Of a DNA stretch of 64,000 nt, positions 21,545 through 33,285 are shown piece by piece. Positions within the stretch are counted from its first letter, which is position 1. Every line of letters starts with the position of its first letter. The stretch lies in NCBI GenBank assembly GCA_038373865.1, contig JAXGGA010001622.1, positions 62,001-126,000 of the forward strand. The letters run 5' to 3'. The position numbers were made by a program, and so were the translations under genes. This DNA comes from Uloborus plumipes (taxonomy: Eukaryota > Arthropoda > Arachnida > Araneae > Uloboridae). Below the pieces are notes generated by a model. That model was not told the DNA's origin. It did not search any database and saw only the letters and a program-made list of their open reading frames with translations.

Positions 21545-21940
21545 GGCCGCGGTAGTCCAATCGGTAAGTCGTCGGACTCGTAACCAGAGGGTCTCCGGTC
21601 GATCATATAGCCGCCGATCAAAGATCCACCGTCTTCATTAATGGTGGCTGGGGGACGTTAAAAATGTTCGTGGTCACAAAATCCTCGAAGTGAAACGAAA
21701 CTTCTGTGGGATGCTGGGCCAAGGGTTTGTTCGGCCCTTGGGCCTGGTTCAAAAATGAACAGAGCGCTCTTCAAGGCCCCATCCCGGTTAAAAAGCGAGT
21801 TGTGGCATGTACGGGGGGTGGGGGAACCTGGAGTGGGAAGTGAAGTGAAAGTCAAAACCAACTGGAACCAAATACGTACTGGAGAACAGGGACTCTGCAT
21901 CCATTCTCATCAACCCCTCTCGCACCTTCGGCGCGAAATG
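21545..21940 (+). mobile_element. tRNA-derived SINE
   Basis: The first ~75 bp resemble a tRNA. There is an A-box-like TAGTCCAATCGG (21553-21564) and an anticodon-arm-like stretch, 'ggactcgtaaccag', whose loop 'ctcgtaa' would carry anticodon CGT (threonine). A weak B-box-like 'ggtcgatcat' lies at 21598-21607. The body that follows is clearly GC-richer than the surroundings ('ggcccttgggcctgg', 'ggaacctggagtgggaag') and has no open frame worth calling. This is the structure of a Pol III-transcribed SINE, mobilised by a LINE. The 3' end is approximate, near the 'gaaatgaaataaaat' at 21935-21950. Frames on both strands here are incidental. Confidence 0.75.
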
Positions 21941-21950
21941 AAATAAAATT

Positions 21951-22825
21951 AGGTGTGATTTTACGGTGAGCATGTATTAAATAGGGCTATGTTTTTTAAA
22001 ATAAATTACTGCTATTTTGAATGCGTAATTGCAACCAAAGGCTCAAAATGCTTTTGAAGTTTATCTAAATAAGTACTTCGCACTTCAGAAAAAAACACGA
22101 GTTTACAAAACTCTTTTTTTTTAACCGAGCGAGCTCGATTCCCTGGTACTTTTTCAAAAACGCAAGAGAAGTTATAGAAATAAGGTTACACAAATTGATC
22201 ATTGTTGGTGGGAAAAAAAATCTCAACAATCATTTTCAGACAATTCTGTTTCCGCTCGGTAATTTTTTATTATTACATTATTAGAAAAAAAAAGTTTACC
22301 AATAAAGTACTTTCAGTTTATATACTGCTTAGCTCATTTCCTGTTAAGCTCTTGCTTCCTAAGTTTTTACTGATCTAAATTTAGAGGAGTCTTTTCTTTT
22401 TCTTCCGAAAACTGGAAAGAAGGTATATCTAATGTGCAAACCTTGGTGTGGAAAACTGTTTGTTATTACGCATGCAGCCAAAAGAAACTAGATACTTAAG
22501 AAACAGGTATTGCAAGTTTTAATGTGCCATTGTCTAGCTCCCCCCCCCCCCAAAGCAGAGAATAATCATCAAATACCCTCAAGACATTCGTCATACTAGT
22601 GACCGAAATTTTCGACCATAAATGGTACCGAATAGGTAGTCCATGATTTTCTCGAACACAGTAACTGGCAGGATCACCTTCTCTTTTTCTTGATCTTCAC
22701 CTTCTCTTTTTCTTTATTTGAATGATCTGCGGGAAAGGAATTATTCCCTAGCCCCCTACTTTGAGTAGCTGTATCACAAAATGTGCTGAACGAGGCATTG
22801 AAACTGATAGAGAAATGCGGAATTT
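21951..22825. other. Gene-free stretch
   Basis: Nothing was identified apart from a short C run at 22540-22550. Confidence 0.4.
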
Positions 22826-23425
22826 CAGTATACAATAAACTCTCGATTATTCGCGAGGGTCTCGGGGGAAAATATTCATAGTTAACTTTATTCGTATAGA
22901 GCATTAATTTTTCTACAAAAACACTGGTCTGAAATCCAATTTTTCTTAACATGTCTTACCCAAGAGTGCGGTGTGCTTCATTAAATAAATTATTTTACGT
23001 GGGCATTATGGCAAGTACCACTTCTTTATAGATTTGATATGCTTAAGAACCTCGAATACAAATAACTTTTTATACTGTACCTTTTAGATATCACGTCTTA
23101 AGTGTTTTGCAATTATTTTTAAGCAAAGGACATTTTTTATCTTTTTTACCCCTTATTTTATGCTTTTTTCGGATTATCTGCGGTTTTCGTTATTCGCGAT
23201 ACCCTTGCCACCCAGGGACGTCATTTCGAATTTTTCCGGGGGGGGGGGCAAAGGGTGCATACACAATGTAAAATTTACCAAAAAGTGGCAAAAACCACGC
23301 CCACTTATATGCCAATACATTGATTTCCCAAAGTCGGGGGGGGGGGGGCAGTTGACCCCCCCCCTGCCCCCCTAAATGACGGGCCTGGTGCCACCTAATT
23401 CCGCGGATAATCGTGGGTAATTTTT
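22826..23425. mobile_element. pogo-like MITE interrupted by a hAT-like MITE
   Basis: The left end reads 'cagtatacaataaactctcg' followed by 'attattcgcgagggtctcg'. The right end is 'ccgcggataatcgtgggtaa'. Both resemble the ends of the element at 51958-52354, which has the same 'tattcgcgataccc' and 'ttccgc[g/a]gataa' blocks. A 175-bp MITE sits inside it at 23213-23387. The right tip has diverged, so the boundary is approximate. Non-coding. Confidence 0.55.
23213..23387 (+). mobile_element. hAT-like MITE, copy A (175 bp)
   Basis: Inverted ends 'cagggacgtcattt' and 'aaatgacgggcctg' are flanked by 'ttgccacc' (23205-23212) and 'gtgccacc' (23388-23395), a 7-of-8 target-site duplication. A close copy in the same orientation lies at 35247-35418. 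Shared interior: 'gtggcaaaaaccacgcccac' and 'gccaatacattgatttccc', plus runs of G and C that form an internal inverted repeat. The 8-bp duplication and CAGGG ends fit hAT. The 71-codon frame across it is not a gene. Confidence 0.8.
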
Positions 23426-24660
23426 AGTTCAATTGAGTATCACATTGAAGCGAGTACATTTGCTCATATTATCAGTGGAGCTCGAAAAATTGCTTCTAGC
23501 AAGTAATCCTTTACTGCGAATGGTCCAAAAACAGTCTCATAAGATTTTTTAAATTTCTAAATAGGATTTTTGTGGCTCACAGCACTTTTATGTTATTGAT
23601 TACGAGAGAAAATGATTACAAGGAAAAATATTTCTCCCCTGAAGGGAACAAGATTAAAAAGTTCAGAAAAAACTGAAAATATGACGCATGATAAATCTGA
23701 CTTTAATCTCAATTGCGGTCCCCGGCTTACGAACAGAATTAATGAGATCATCTATAAAAAAAGATCATTTTCTCATTAACGAAAATATCTTTGCTCATTT
23801 CTGTTATTATGGTCATTTTCTCAATGAAGTAGAAAACAGGCTCAGAAAAATGTCGTAAGCTGATATTTCTATGTAATTAAATGTTAATTAAAGATATGAA
23901 CTTTCCTGTTTTTGATGTTTCTCAAAACACGAAAAATATTTCTTAATGCTGCATTCCTTATTGTACCATAATGAAACAATAATTAGACATTTTCTGCAAT
24001 GAATTTTTTTTTCATCTCTCATTCAAATAGTGTTTTTAAAAATATGAGCCTATGTTAGAAGCTAAAATACAATGTACTTTTTTTTACTTTAGGTATTTAC
24101 CTCTAAGGACAGAAAAATTACTTGTGAAAAATAAAATAATTTTATTGCTGTCAAAAGCATAGAAATTATACTTCTGAATTATTTTGATAAGTTCTAGAAA
24201 GAATACTAACCTATACTACGCATTTCATTTAAAGAACTTAATTCTAATGCAAAAGAGTACTTTTCAGGTACTTCCACACTTCTCCTATTTTAAATTAAAA
24301 TTAAAAAAAAAGGAATTCAGGGATCTGTCACTTAAAATAATGAAGTGTTTTAAACAGATTATATAGTTTAAGTAGCACTTCTCAAAACATTTTAGTATTC
24401 GCAATCCAGCTTAAACATATATCGATCCCCTCCCCTCCAACCCCCGTACAATAATAGTGTAGATGATAACGCATTTCGAGTATTTTGACACTAAACCTGC
24501 GTTATCATTTCAATTAAAAATTTAATTAAAAAGTATTGAATTGAAAAAATAAATAGATTTGAGATTCCTATAATTTTTAATAATTAGTGATATTTTAACT
24601 CATATGGGTTTGAGTTCTCTATGATCTTACCCCCCCCCCCTTTTTGAGCTATAACCCTCT
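23426..24660. other. Gene-free AT-rich stretch
   Basis: No gene was seen. C-rich tracts lie at 24427-24446 and 24631-24640. Confidence 0.4.
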
Positions 24661-24664
24661 AAGT

Positions 24665-24770
24665 CAGTGGTTCCTAATGTCCGCACCACCTCCGCAGACC
24701 CCCTCCTGAATATGTATTAACTTCACGGATCCCCCCTTCCCCCCCCCCTCCAACGGCACGTAAAAAAACC
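24665..24770 (+). mobile_element. hAT-like terminal fragment
   Basis: 'cagtggttcctaatgtccgc' followed by a C-rich 'gcagaccccctcctgaa' block is the kind of end seen in hAT elements (CAGTGGTTC then a GC-rich subterminal region). No matching 'gaaccactg' was found downstream, so this is one end of a truncated or decayed copy. Confidence 0.4.
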
Positions 24771-24946
24771 TGATGTGATACATTTAAGTATTTTTTTCTA
24801 AAATGCTTGCACGTTTCTTTCACGTACATAAAATTTAATGTGTATCCCGTTTACTTATTTCTATTTTCTATTGTGGGTTATCTTTTTTTGAATAATGGTT
24901 CATTTTTTGAATTAATTCAAATTTTTCTGAATACTAGAAATGACAG

Positions 24947-26501
24947 TAGAGCTAATATTTAGAAAAGTGCCAATTTGAGTCCCAAGTGAATTTTTACTAG
25001 TATTTCAATAACTAGTTAAAAAAAATAATTTTCCACAGAAAAAAGATAAGGTTCTGCTTTCATTTCATCTAATAACATCAGAAAAAAAATTTTTTTCTTC
25101 AGAAAATATTGTTTTTATACATCAAAAATCAGATCGGTAACGTGTCCCCAGTAGCAAAGCTTAGCATGCAAACAGGTCATACGCACTTTCTAACTTCCCA
25201 AAAAAACGCACTTGCACAAAAAACGATTCTATTTATACCCCTTTGTTAATATTTTACTTCATTTTTGTTTTAACCGATTTCTGATTTTCTAGCCGATGCG
25301 AAATAAGCGTGGCCCAAGTTCCGCCGTCAGAGTGGTAACAATAACTTCCGATCTATGTTTAGGCTCCCAAAATCATTTCCTGCACCTATACCACGTGATA
25401 CTGAGTACCTGGTGGGATGTTTTATCGAATCGTAATTAAAAATTTGCATATCTGCATCTAAAATTGTAGGTAAGATTTTTTTAAAGTGATTTTATAAAAT
25501 GTGTGTCATTTGAGTCATCAGATCGGTAACACGCTCTAAAATGCGCAGTTTTTATTATTTTAAAAATTATTTTATATATAAGTATAGTCCTTTGTTACAA
25601 GTGAAAAAACCACGTGTTTGATTTTGGTTTAGTGCGATCGACTCGGACATAAAAAAAAAACTTTGTCAGTTTGTCAGATCGGTAACAGTCAGAGCGGTAA
25701 CATTAAAAAACAGCGAATATGTTACAGAACTAACTCACACGTTTCAGAATTATAAAAAGCAAAAATCATAGGTTTTAGCCATATATATTGAACATTTTTG
25801 TTCTCAAAAAATGAAAAGCAATGAGTTTTAGTACAATTGCTTCATTTGTGGTTTGTATGACCGAACAATAGAAGTTAGTAAAATAAGAAAACTTGACACT
25901 GCCGAAATTAAGTTAATTAATTATTATTATTTTATTTATTTATTTATTTATTTTTTGGTGCTTCAATTTCTCATAACTTCGCTAAATAACTAGATAATAA
26001 CTAGTATGCTAAATTTGAATTTCTGATCAAGATATCAAATTTCCTGCAACTAATTAAAGAAAAGCAAGTAGCAGAGTTGTGTGTTGAAAAAGTTGAAGTT
26101 GTGTATTGTTTTAAAACAAAACAAATGTTTTATTAGCTTGGATTTGGTAATCTCATAATTTATTTTATCTAAAAACCTTATCGCTCATTTTTATTTCCAA
26201 GAAATGCTTTTTTATAATGAAATTTGATTTTTTAGCCTAATATATATATTTTAATATAATTATCTTAATTCTATGTTAAAAATGCAAGGAAATGATATCA
26301 TATTTAGAGATGCTAACGAAGACTGAAAGCATAAACTCAAATATGTAGCTCATATTAACATCAGATCGGTAACATTCATCAGATCTGTAACTGCTTAAAA
26401 GTGAGTAATCTAAGGAGGGGTAAATAACTTCCTTGACCTTCCCCCTTTTATTTTCTTGCATTTAGACCCAATTTAGACAATCCAATATTAGTTTTTTTTC
26501 T

Positions 26502-26535
<34 letters not shown>

Positions 26536-26585
26536 AGAAAACTCCAACTTCAAATTGGCACTTTTCTAAATATTGGCTCAGTAGT
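24947..26585. mobile_element. 1.64-kb inverted-repeat element with seven TCAGATCGGTAAC-type motifs
   Basis: The ends share 'aatatttagaaaagtgccaa' (left, about 24954-24973) and its complement 'ttggcacttttctaaatatt' (right, about 26555-26574). The 13-bp motif TCAGATCGGTAAC, or a one- to two-base variant, occurs at 25129, 25327, 25518, 25674, 25689, 26361 and 26379, all on the plus strand and twice as close pairs. There is a 29-nt A run at 26504-26532. No transposase is seen. The exact ends and target-site duplication are unresolved. It is probably a non-autonomous DNA transposon whose transposase-binding motif was duplicated, but no family is assigned. Confidence 0.6.
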
Positions 26586-28319
26586 ACATTCAAATAGTGC
26601 TTACAATTATGAATAAGCAGTATAATTATTTTATAGGTATTGAAAAAATGCTCTTTTTCTTTTTTAATTTACTAATCCGTGGGTATTACTAATGACGGCT
26701 AACACAAACTGTTGAACGCTTATCATTTCGTATTAATTGAGTTCAACAGTATTTTGCATTATGTTTTTATTTTCTTTCCTTCGTTCATTATTATCATAGT
26801 TAAAAATTAATCCTTTGCAAAATAGGCAAAATTTAACATGAAAAACAATTCAATTCGAGAACAACTTTACCTTTCGTTACTTTACTTACTCTTGTTTTCC
26901 CGCTGTCATGGCAAGCGCTCTAGGGAAAAGAAAACTAATGGCACTAACACTTACTTCAGACGCAGCAAATAATTCTTAATCTATTGGCACTTAATCTGTT
27001 GTCCAACTTTTATTCGGTTTGCACTTGGGTGTAATTAATCATACTCGGTTAACTTTTTTTTGTATTTCCTCTTAAGCAGCAGTATTGCACTGCTAAACTT
27101 TTGAACTCCATTGGGGATTGTTCAGTGACGCAAGTAATAGCCTGTAAATAAAAATAGCTCGAAGTTACATTAAAAAAAAAAATATTGAACACGAAAATGA
27201 GTTTTTATATTGTCTACAATTCCCAAAGAAACTTTTACGAAGATGGATGGATCGCAGCTATAGAAAAATGGGTTTTTAAAGTGTTTTTTTGAAACTCAAA
27301 TGTATGTCTTTAGGGGAAAACGTTAATTAAACAAGATATCGATTGAAAAAGCTATTAGTGATAATCGACAAATTAAATGCGATCTCTTGGATAAAATTTT
27401 ATGGCAGCAGCAATTTTGTTCCTGATAATAATGGGTGAAATGGTACAAGTATATGCACTGGTGACTTTGCCATTAATACCCGTAATAGAGATTCTCTACA
27501 CGGAGATATTGAACATTAGCTCACTACTTGTGCACACAGCATGAAGTATCCGCTTTTGTGTGTCCAACAGCTGTGAGTTTTTATGTTTTTTATGTAGAAC
27601 TGCATAAGCCCTGAATTTTGCAATGGAACAAGCGCCCTTCTTTATAATGAAGCATTTCGAATACTTGAATGAGGACTGTATATTTTGGGATACAAGATGG
27701 TCGCTGATGTCGTTAGGCTTGTAGAAGAGAAATGTTTCCCTCATCAAGGGCTCTCTGATGATGCTGCTGGTGGGAATGATGTAGACAGAAGGAGGTCGTA
27801 CAAAGAACGTTTACTGGCAAGATGCATGCTAGGACTAAGAATCGCATTATGATCACTAAGTTAGATAGGTGACTGGAATGCCAAACATGTTTGCAAAATA
27901 AACGTGAAGTAAAATACTTTCGCAGTTGCCCTGAGAAAGAAAATAGTTTAAATTTGACTCTTGTAGAAACTGTTTTATTTGTTGTCATCCGTACTCTTAG
28001 TGCTTGCATTGGAAGCATTTATAATCTGAAGGTATACTAAAAGTGTGTAACGTTGTTCGTTTCGTTCTGGGGAAAAAATAGTAAAATAGTGCTAAAATTG
28101 CAATTTTATAAAAAAATGTTGATAAAATAACTTCTTGTACATCTAATGCAATCCATCACATGTTAATAGTTTTCTTTTTTTTTATTCCTACCTAACTTTT
28201 AAGGTTAGTTCTATTTATTCTACATTGAAAACAACTTTACCTCTGTTAGTTTATTCCAATATTCTCACGACTACGATAATATTAAGATGAAGCTACGCAG
28301 TATCGCAAAACAATAAATA
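26586..28319. other. Gene-free stretch with a possible coding remnant
   Basis: Mostly featureless AT-rich sequence. From 27601 to 27849 one plus-strand frame is open except for a single TGA and includes NGTSALLYNEAFRILE and VDRRRSYKERLLARC. This looks more protein-like than chance and could be a decayed repeat-encoded protein, but I cannot place it. Minus-strand frames over the same region (27496-27747, 27713-28018) show no family resemblance. Confidence 0.3.
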
Positions 28320-29802
28320 CACTCAGACACATTGAAAATAGCGACCTAAGAAGAAATCGTCGGATTGAAATGAAATTTAATACACATAATGATACAGATG
28401 AGAAACTCACTTGATCTCAAAATCAAGATAATTAAACTAATACAGGGTGAGCAACGACACAAATACAGGGGATCTGTACAATGTCGAAACTTGGCAAATA
28501 AGTGCAGCGTAATGTGATATGCAAATGATCAAGTTTTGTGCCATGCTCATGCACACCGAAATGGTGCTTAAATCAGGAAAGGGGTTCTATATAAGCCAGC
28601 GCAAAATCGAAGACGCGACGATTACCTGCCGACTGTAAGAAGACTTAGATAAGCGAAACATGCCAGGTAAACTTGCTAGAAGACATTTCTCACAATTAGA
28701 GTTTGAGAGAGGCCTTATTATCGGGATGAAAACTGCAGGCTGGTCAACGCGCCGTGTTGCTGGCCAGGTGGATCATTCGGAATGTGCCGTTAGAAAATGT
28801 TGAGAGCAGTGGACACGAGAAGGTACTCACGTGCGGAGAACCGGATCTCTGGAGCGACCAGGAAGACCACGAGGAGAGAGGATCGAAGGATTGTGCGGAA
28901 GGCACTTGTGGACCCCACAGTAACTCGTTCAACGATACGAGCAGATGTAGGCATAACAATTGTTCCGCAAACAATCTCCAGACGCCTTGCAGAAGCAGGC
29001 GCGCACTCCCTTTAACACCGGAACATCAGCGACTGCGTCTACAGTGGTGCCAAGCCAGATCAATGTGGAATGTCACAGATTGGCAAAAAGTTGTGTTTAG
29101 GGATGAGTCTCGGTTTGTTTTAGGGACTGATGATAACCGTGTACGGGTGTGGAGGCGCCCAGGTGAGCGGTACAATTCCTCCCACACTGTTTTACGTCAC
29201 ACTGCCCGCACAGCTGGTGTAATGGTCTGGGGGGGGGGGGACCATATCCTATGATAGCCGGTCCAATCTAATTTTGATGCATGGAAAATTAACCGGCCAA
29301 CGTTTCGTTGATGATATTCTTCGACCCCATGTAGGACCTTTCCTAAATGGTCTCCCAGGGGCAATTTTCCAGCAAGATAATGCTCGTCCGCATGCAGCAA
29401 GAGTTTCTCAAGACTTCCTACGTCATTTTCAGACTCTTCCATGGCCGGCCAGCTCCCCCGACTTATCCCCTATAGAGCATGTGTGGGATCAGCTAAAACG
29501 TCAGATACCATCGTGTCACTCTGTGCGTGATTTGGAGTTGGCTGTTACAAATTTATGGGCTCATCTGACTCAGGGGTCTAATCAACTCAATGCCGGACCG
29601 TGTGGCGGCATGTATTACAGCCATAGGTGTTCCAACGCGCTATCGAAGTTGCTCTGTATTTGTGTCCTTGCACACCCTGTATTCGTTCAATTGTCTTGAT
29701 TTTGAGATCAAGTGAATCTCTCATCTGTATCATTATGTGTATTAAATTTCATTGCAATTCGATGCTTTCTTCTTGGGTCGCTATTTTCAATGTGCCTGAG
29801 TG
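28320..29802 (+). mobile_element. Full-length Tc1-like transposon, inactivated
   Basis: Terminal inverted repeats of about 133 bp (28320-28452 and 29670-29802) begin CACTCAG[A/G]CACATTG and are about 90 percent identical by eye. They enclose a single transposase reading region on the plus strand, the standard Tc1/mariner plan. A TA precedes the left end (28318-28319); on the right the expected TA is replaced by 'tcta', so that side of the target duplication is damaged. At 1483 bp the length is normal for the superfamily. The element is not foldback and has no nested insertion. Confidence 0.9.
28660..29715 (+). pseudogene. Tc1-like transposase pseudogene
   Basis: The frame opens at ATG 28660 (MPGKLARRHFSQLEFERG). 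An N-terminal helix-turn-helix region follows (MKTAGWSTRRVAGQVDHS), ending at an in-frame TGA (28801-28803) where related proteins have Trp. The second helix-turn-helix (RSTIRADVGITIVPQTISRR) is in another frame. The catalytic domain has the first Asp in VVFRDESRF, then VMVWGG, broken by a 12-G run (29229-29240). The second Asp is in IFQQDNARPH (codon 29376) and the Glu in SPDLSPIEHVWD (codon 29475), 32 residues apart as read. One more frame change near 29580 leads to MPDRVAACITAIGVPTRY and a stop at 29713. At least four frame changes and one stop make it non-functional. The family cuts and pastes DNA at TA sites. Confidence 0.9.
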
Positions 29803-31201
29803 TCTAATAAATTTGAAACTACGTTTGCTTAATAGTCAGTTACCACCCACTGAATGCCAAGAGCATGAAGTGTTTTATTATTCACGTAATTTCAGTAAAT
29901 GCACATTTTTGAAGATTTTTGTTTCCACAAAATAACTTCTAGCCAGCTTGAAAATGCCTCATCCTCAAAACATACGTACTTTATGGATCATTGAACTGAT
30001 AAAAAGTTTGCGAAACATGAAATAATATGAAAATACACGAGGAAAAGACGTAAAACTACCAATCAGCCGGTTTTATGAATGAAATATATGTAGCTGAAAC
30101 TGCTGATGAAACCAGCAACATGCCAATCCGGCTTTCAATCATGGAATGCGTCTGGAAATCTACCAATAAACTCTACGCCTTCCAGGTTCGTAGAATTTAT
30201 TTGAACTTGAGGATTTGATGTTAATTTCAAATTAAAAGCAAGCAAACACACCAATAAGCATTCTGTCGAAATACTTAATAATTAAACTAATAAAATCAAT
30301 AAAAGGCAAATTATAACATTGGGGCATAAAGTTATTTTCTTATGTGGCATCGTTTTTCAAAAAGTGATAGTGATATATTATTCGATTCATAATATCTACC
30401 TTGTTTTCCTTTTAAAAAATCATGACCAATTTTACGAGATCATAAACTACACGTTTGAGGAACGTTGCCATTGCAATAAACGTAGCTGTGTTGCTACGCT
30501 TTTGGAATACAGTCATAAAAATGCTTTATAGGCGAAGCGGTACTATTAATCTTGATTTATTTTGAAATAAAAATTGATTTTTTTTTCATTTCTGCTTTAC
30601 TTTTTCATGTAAGGTTCTCAGAAGCCTAAAGAATAGCTGTAAAATACTAATATGAATTAGGGAGCCATTAAAGTGAAACAAAAACAAAAAGAGATTTATT
30701 TTGATTTCAGTACTACATTTAAAATATTTGCTGAAAAAAAACCTTCGACTTTTTTTATTTTTCCAAGTTAGTTTCAGAATTAGAAGAAAAAGTATTCGTT
30801 TATTTAGTTTTATAACCCTTTGGTTGAACCTATAATTCCTCTTGTTACTAATTAGGAGAACAAGCTGAGTATGAAGTGCCGCTTGCACATCTGAAGGTCC
30901 TACTCCTTAAAGTGGGATCTAAAGCAATTGGATATATACTCAGACGCTAAATCTTCGTATCTTTTTCGATTGAATAAATGACATAATCTTTTCCTGCTTT
31001 TAAAACGTTCATGACAATAAAAACTATTTTTAAAAAATCACAGTACATTAAAAAGAATAAGATATTGAACCAGTAAAACGAAAAACAGAAAAAAAAAACC
31101 TTTCGCATGTGACATTCTCTTTCGAGCAATTTGTGCCAAAAACTAATCAGCACTAATTCACAGTAGGTACATGTATGTACCAAAACTCTTTCGGATTTAT
31201 G
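29803..31201. other. Gene-free stretch
   Basis: No gene is supported. The 70- to 102-codon frames here lack recognisable motifs, and several begin in the Tc1 terminal repeat or in A/T runs. Confidence 0.4.
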
Positions 31202-31203
31202 TA

Positions 31204-32487
31204 GGGGAGAGTGGTAATGAATGGGCCACTTTTTGGTTTTGAATTTTTGTAATTTTTTCTAACACTTTGTTTTAACTCTAAATTGGTGTTTTAGTTATTT
31301 TACTTATCTGGCTATCTAAAAAAGTCATAAAAGTTGGATTAGCACCTGTCTATAATGAATTATAATAGAAATTAAAAATTTTGAAATTTGGCCCATTCAA
31401 CCCCACCTATGGGGTTGAATGGGCCATTGAAGGTAATGAATGGGCCACTAAATGAATTCAATGAAAACATGTGGATTTAATCTTTTATTTGCTGAATATG
31501 ACAAAATAAATGTGGCACTTGACATGATGATACAAAATCATACTGATTTAAAATTATATAAACATCAAAACTGATGCAATTAAAATAAAACTGATGCATA
31601 CCAATTATAGCAGAAAAATGACTAAATAATGAGATTGTAAGAAATAAATAATATCAAATATATATGAAAAAAATAACAGATAATACACACTATGATTTAA
31701 CAAAATTTATATATTTCAAAAATAATATTTAAAATCACTTTCAAAAACTTCATCTTCATTTTCAAACTTGTCAAAATTCAAAATTTTTTTTAATTAACTA
31801 GAATCGGGAATAAGAAATATCTAACTTAAGTTACCAAGAAAGAAAATGAAATTGTACTGTGAGGAATATAATATGCAGGAGAGAGGGGGGCTTTTTCAAG
31901 CCACGCACTGCGACCAGAGATCTATTGTACTATAGGAATATAATATAGATCTGCAAATTATATTTAGAAGTTACTACAAACCTATTTTGACGACAGTAAT
32001 CTTAATCTATCTATGACAGTCAGTTGTGTTTCATATTAATGTGAAAATCCAAAGAAATGGAAGAAAACAATATTTAGGTGGCCCATTCATTACCATGGTA
32101 TAGTGGCCCATTCAGCCCCACCTATACTTTTGGAATACATTTAGGTTTTTTGAGTACATTGAATTTAGATAACATCAAAATACATCTTTAGATTAGTTTA
32201 TAGACATGGAAAGACTAGCTTATACATATGTATGCAGTGAAATACTTGGTACATTTTAGCTAGGAAATGTTTTACTAAAAAGGGAAAAACTTACTTTTCA
32301 GTCAGATTCTTGACCATGCCACTGTAGTTTGAAAATGGCTCAGTGCAAACGAATGAAAATTGGATGAGTTTAGTAGAACAAATAGCTACATCTATATTTG
32401 GCATAAAAAAATAATTCATGCAAATACTTTTTCATATTTTGTTAGTGGCCCATTCATCGCCATGGCCCATTCATTACCACTCTCCCC
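31204..32487. mobile_element. 1.28-kb TA-flanked element with reiterated GAATGGGCCA motif
   Basis: The ends 'ggggagagtggtaatgaatg' and its exact complement are flanked by TA (31202-31203, 32488-32489). The inner part of the end, 'taatgaatgggccac' or 'gttgaatgggccat', recurs at about 31414-31426 and 31433-31448 in direct orientation and at about 31389-31402, 32079-32095, 32103-32116 and 32443-32458 inverted, so there are clusters near both ends. There is no coding sequence. The TA duplication suits Tc1/mariner/pogo; the layout matches the pogo-like element at 38420-41213. Confidence 0.75.
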
Positions 32488-32677
32488 TACATAGTTGTTT
32501 TGAGTGGGACACAAAAAATGTTCACACACACATAGCATAACATCTTGTGCATTACTTTTTACCTAACAACTAAAATATACTGCGGATTAAACTATAACTT
32601 AAACTGTTATTACAGACAGATAGTGATAGAATATTTCAAATTATAGTGTACATTCCAGGCTCTAAAGTGATAGTGAG

Positions 32678-33285
32678 GGTCATTCCATAGAAATGTCAAC
32701 CTCAGCAGAAGAAAAAAAAATACCGAAGTGAAAAAAGAATCAAAAATTAAATAAATAAATAAACAAATAAAAATCATACAACATAAGAAGTTTAAAAAAA
32801 TTGAAGAATCATTGTAATTATCACTGGGATTAGCCGTAATAAATAGTTTGTAGTGTGACTGCTTGTTATTCGATGGTTACGTTAGTCACGTTACGTTAGT
32901 CACACTCTATCTTGAGTAAAAATGACACTTAAGACTAAAAGAAATTAAGATTCAATAAATGTGTTTTATGTTTTTAAAAGCCACTTTTCAAATATACGAT
33001 TCAATTTTTAATACTTGCTTAACTTTGAGAAATTTTTGCCTCACAACATGAGCATTAATTTTCAGGGTTGCAAAAATGATACGTTAGTCACGCTGGTATT
33101 TTGGTTGATAAAATATCTACTGTAAGTAATTTTGTTTTTTAATTTTTAGCAGAAATGATACATAGATACCATGTACATTGTAAATCCAGCAGCATTACTA
33201 AAAAATATTTTTTATCCTTTAAGTTACAAGTAAAAAGAGTTACAAAATCAGCTCTGAATGTTACGCTAGTCACTATGGAATGACC
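32678..33285. mobile_element. 608-bp inverted-repeat element with reiterated TACGTTAGTCAC motif
   Basis: Inverted ends 'ggtcattccatag' and 'ctatggaatgacc' are flanked by 'agtgag' on both sides (32672-32677, 33286-33291), a 6-bp direct duplication. The motif TACGTTAGTCAC occurs at 32878, 32892 and 33080, with the variant TACGCTAGTCAC at 33262, all on the plus strand. The right-hand copy abuts the terminal repeat. Non-coding. No superfamily is assigned. Confidence 0.65.

Noticed and set aside
21545..21620. A possible functional tRNA-Thr.
   Set aside because: The acceptor and T arms do not pair, the B box is weak, and the sequence runs into a SINE body, so it is a SINE head.
28754..29254. The longest uninterrupted frame in the window (166 codons).
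   Set aside because: Only its second half follows the real transposase frame; the first half is out of frame relative to the helix-turn-helix region. It is treated as part of the Tc1-like pseudogene.
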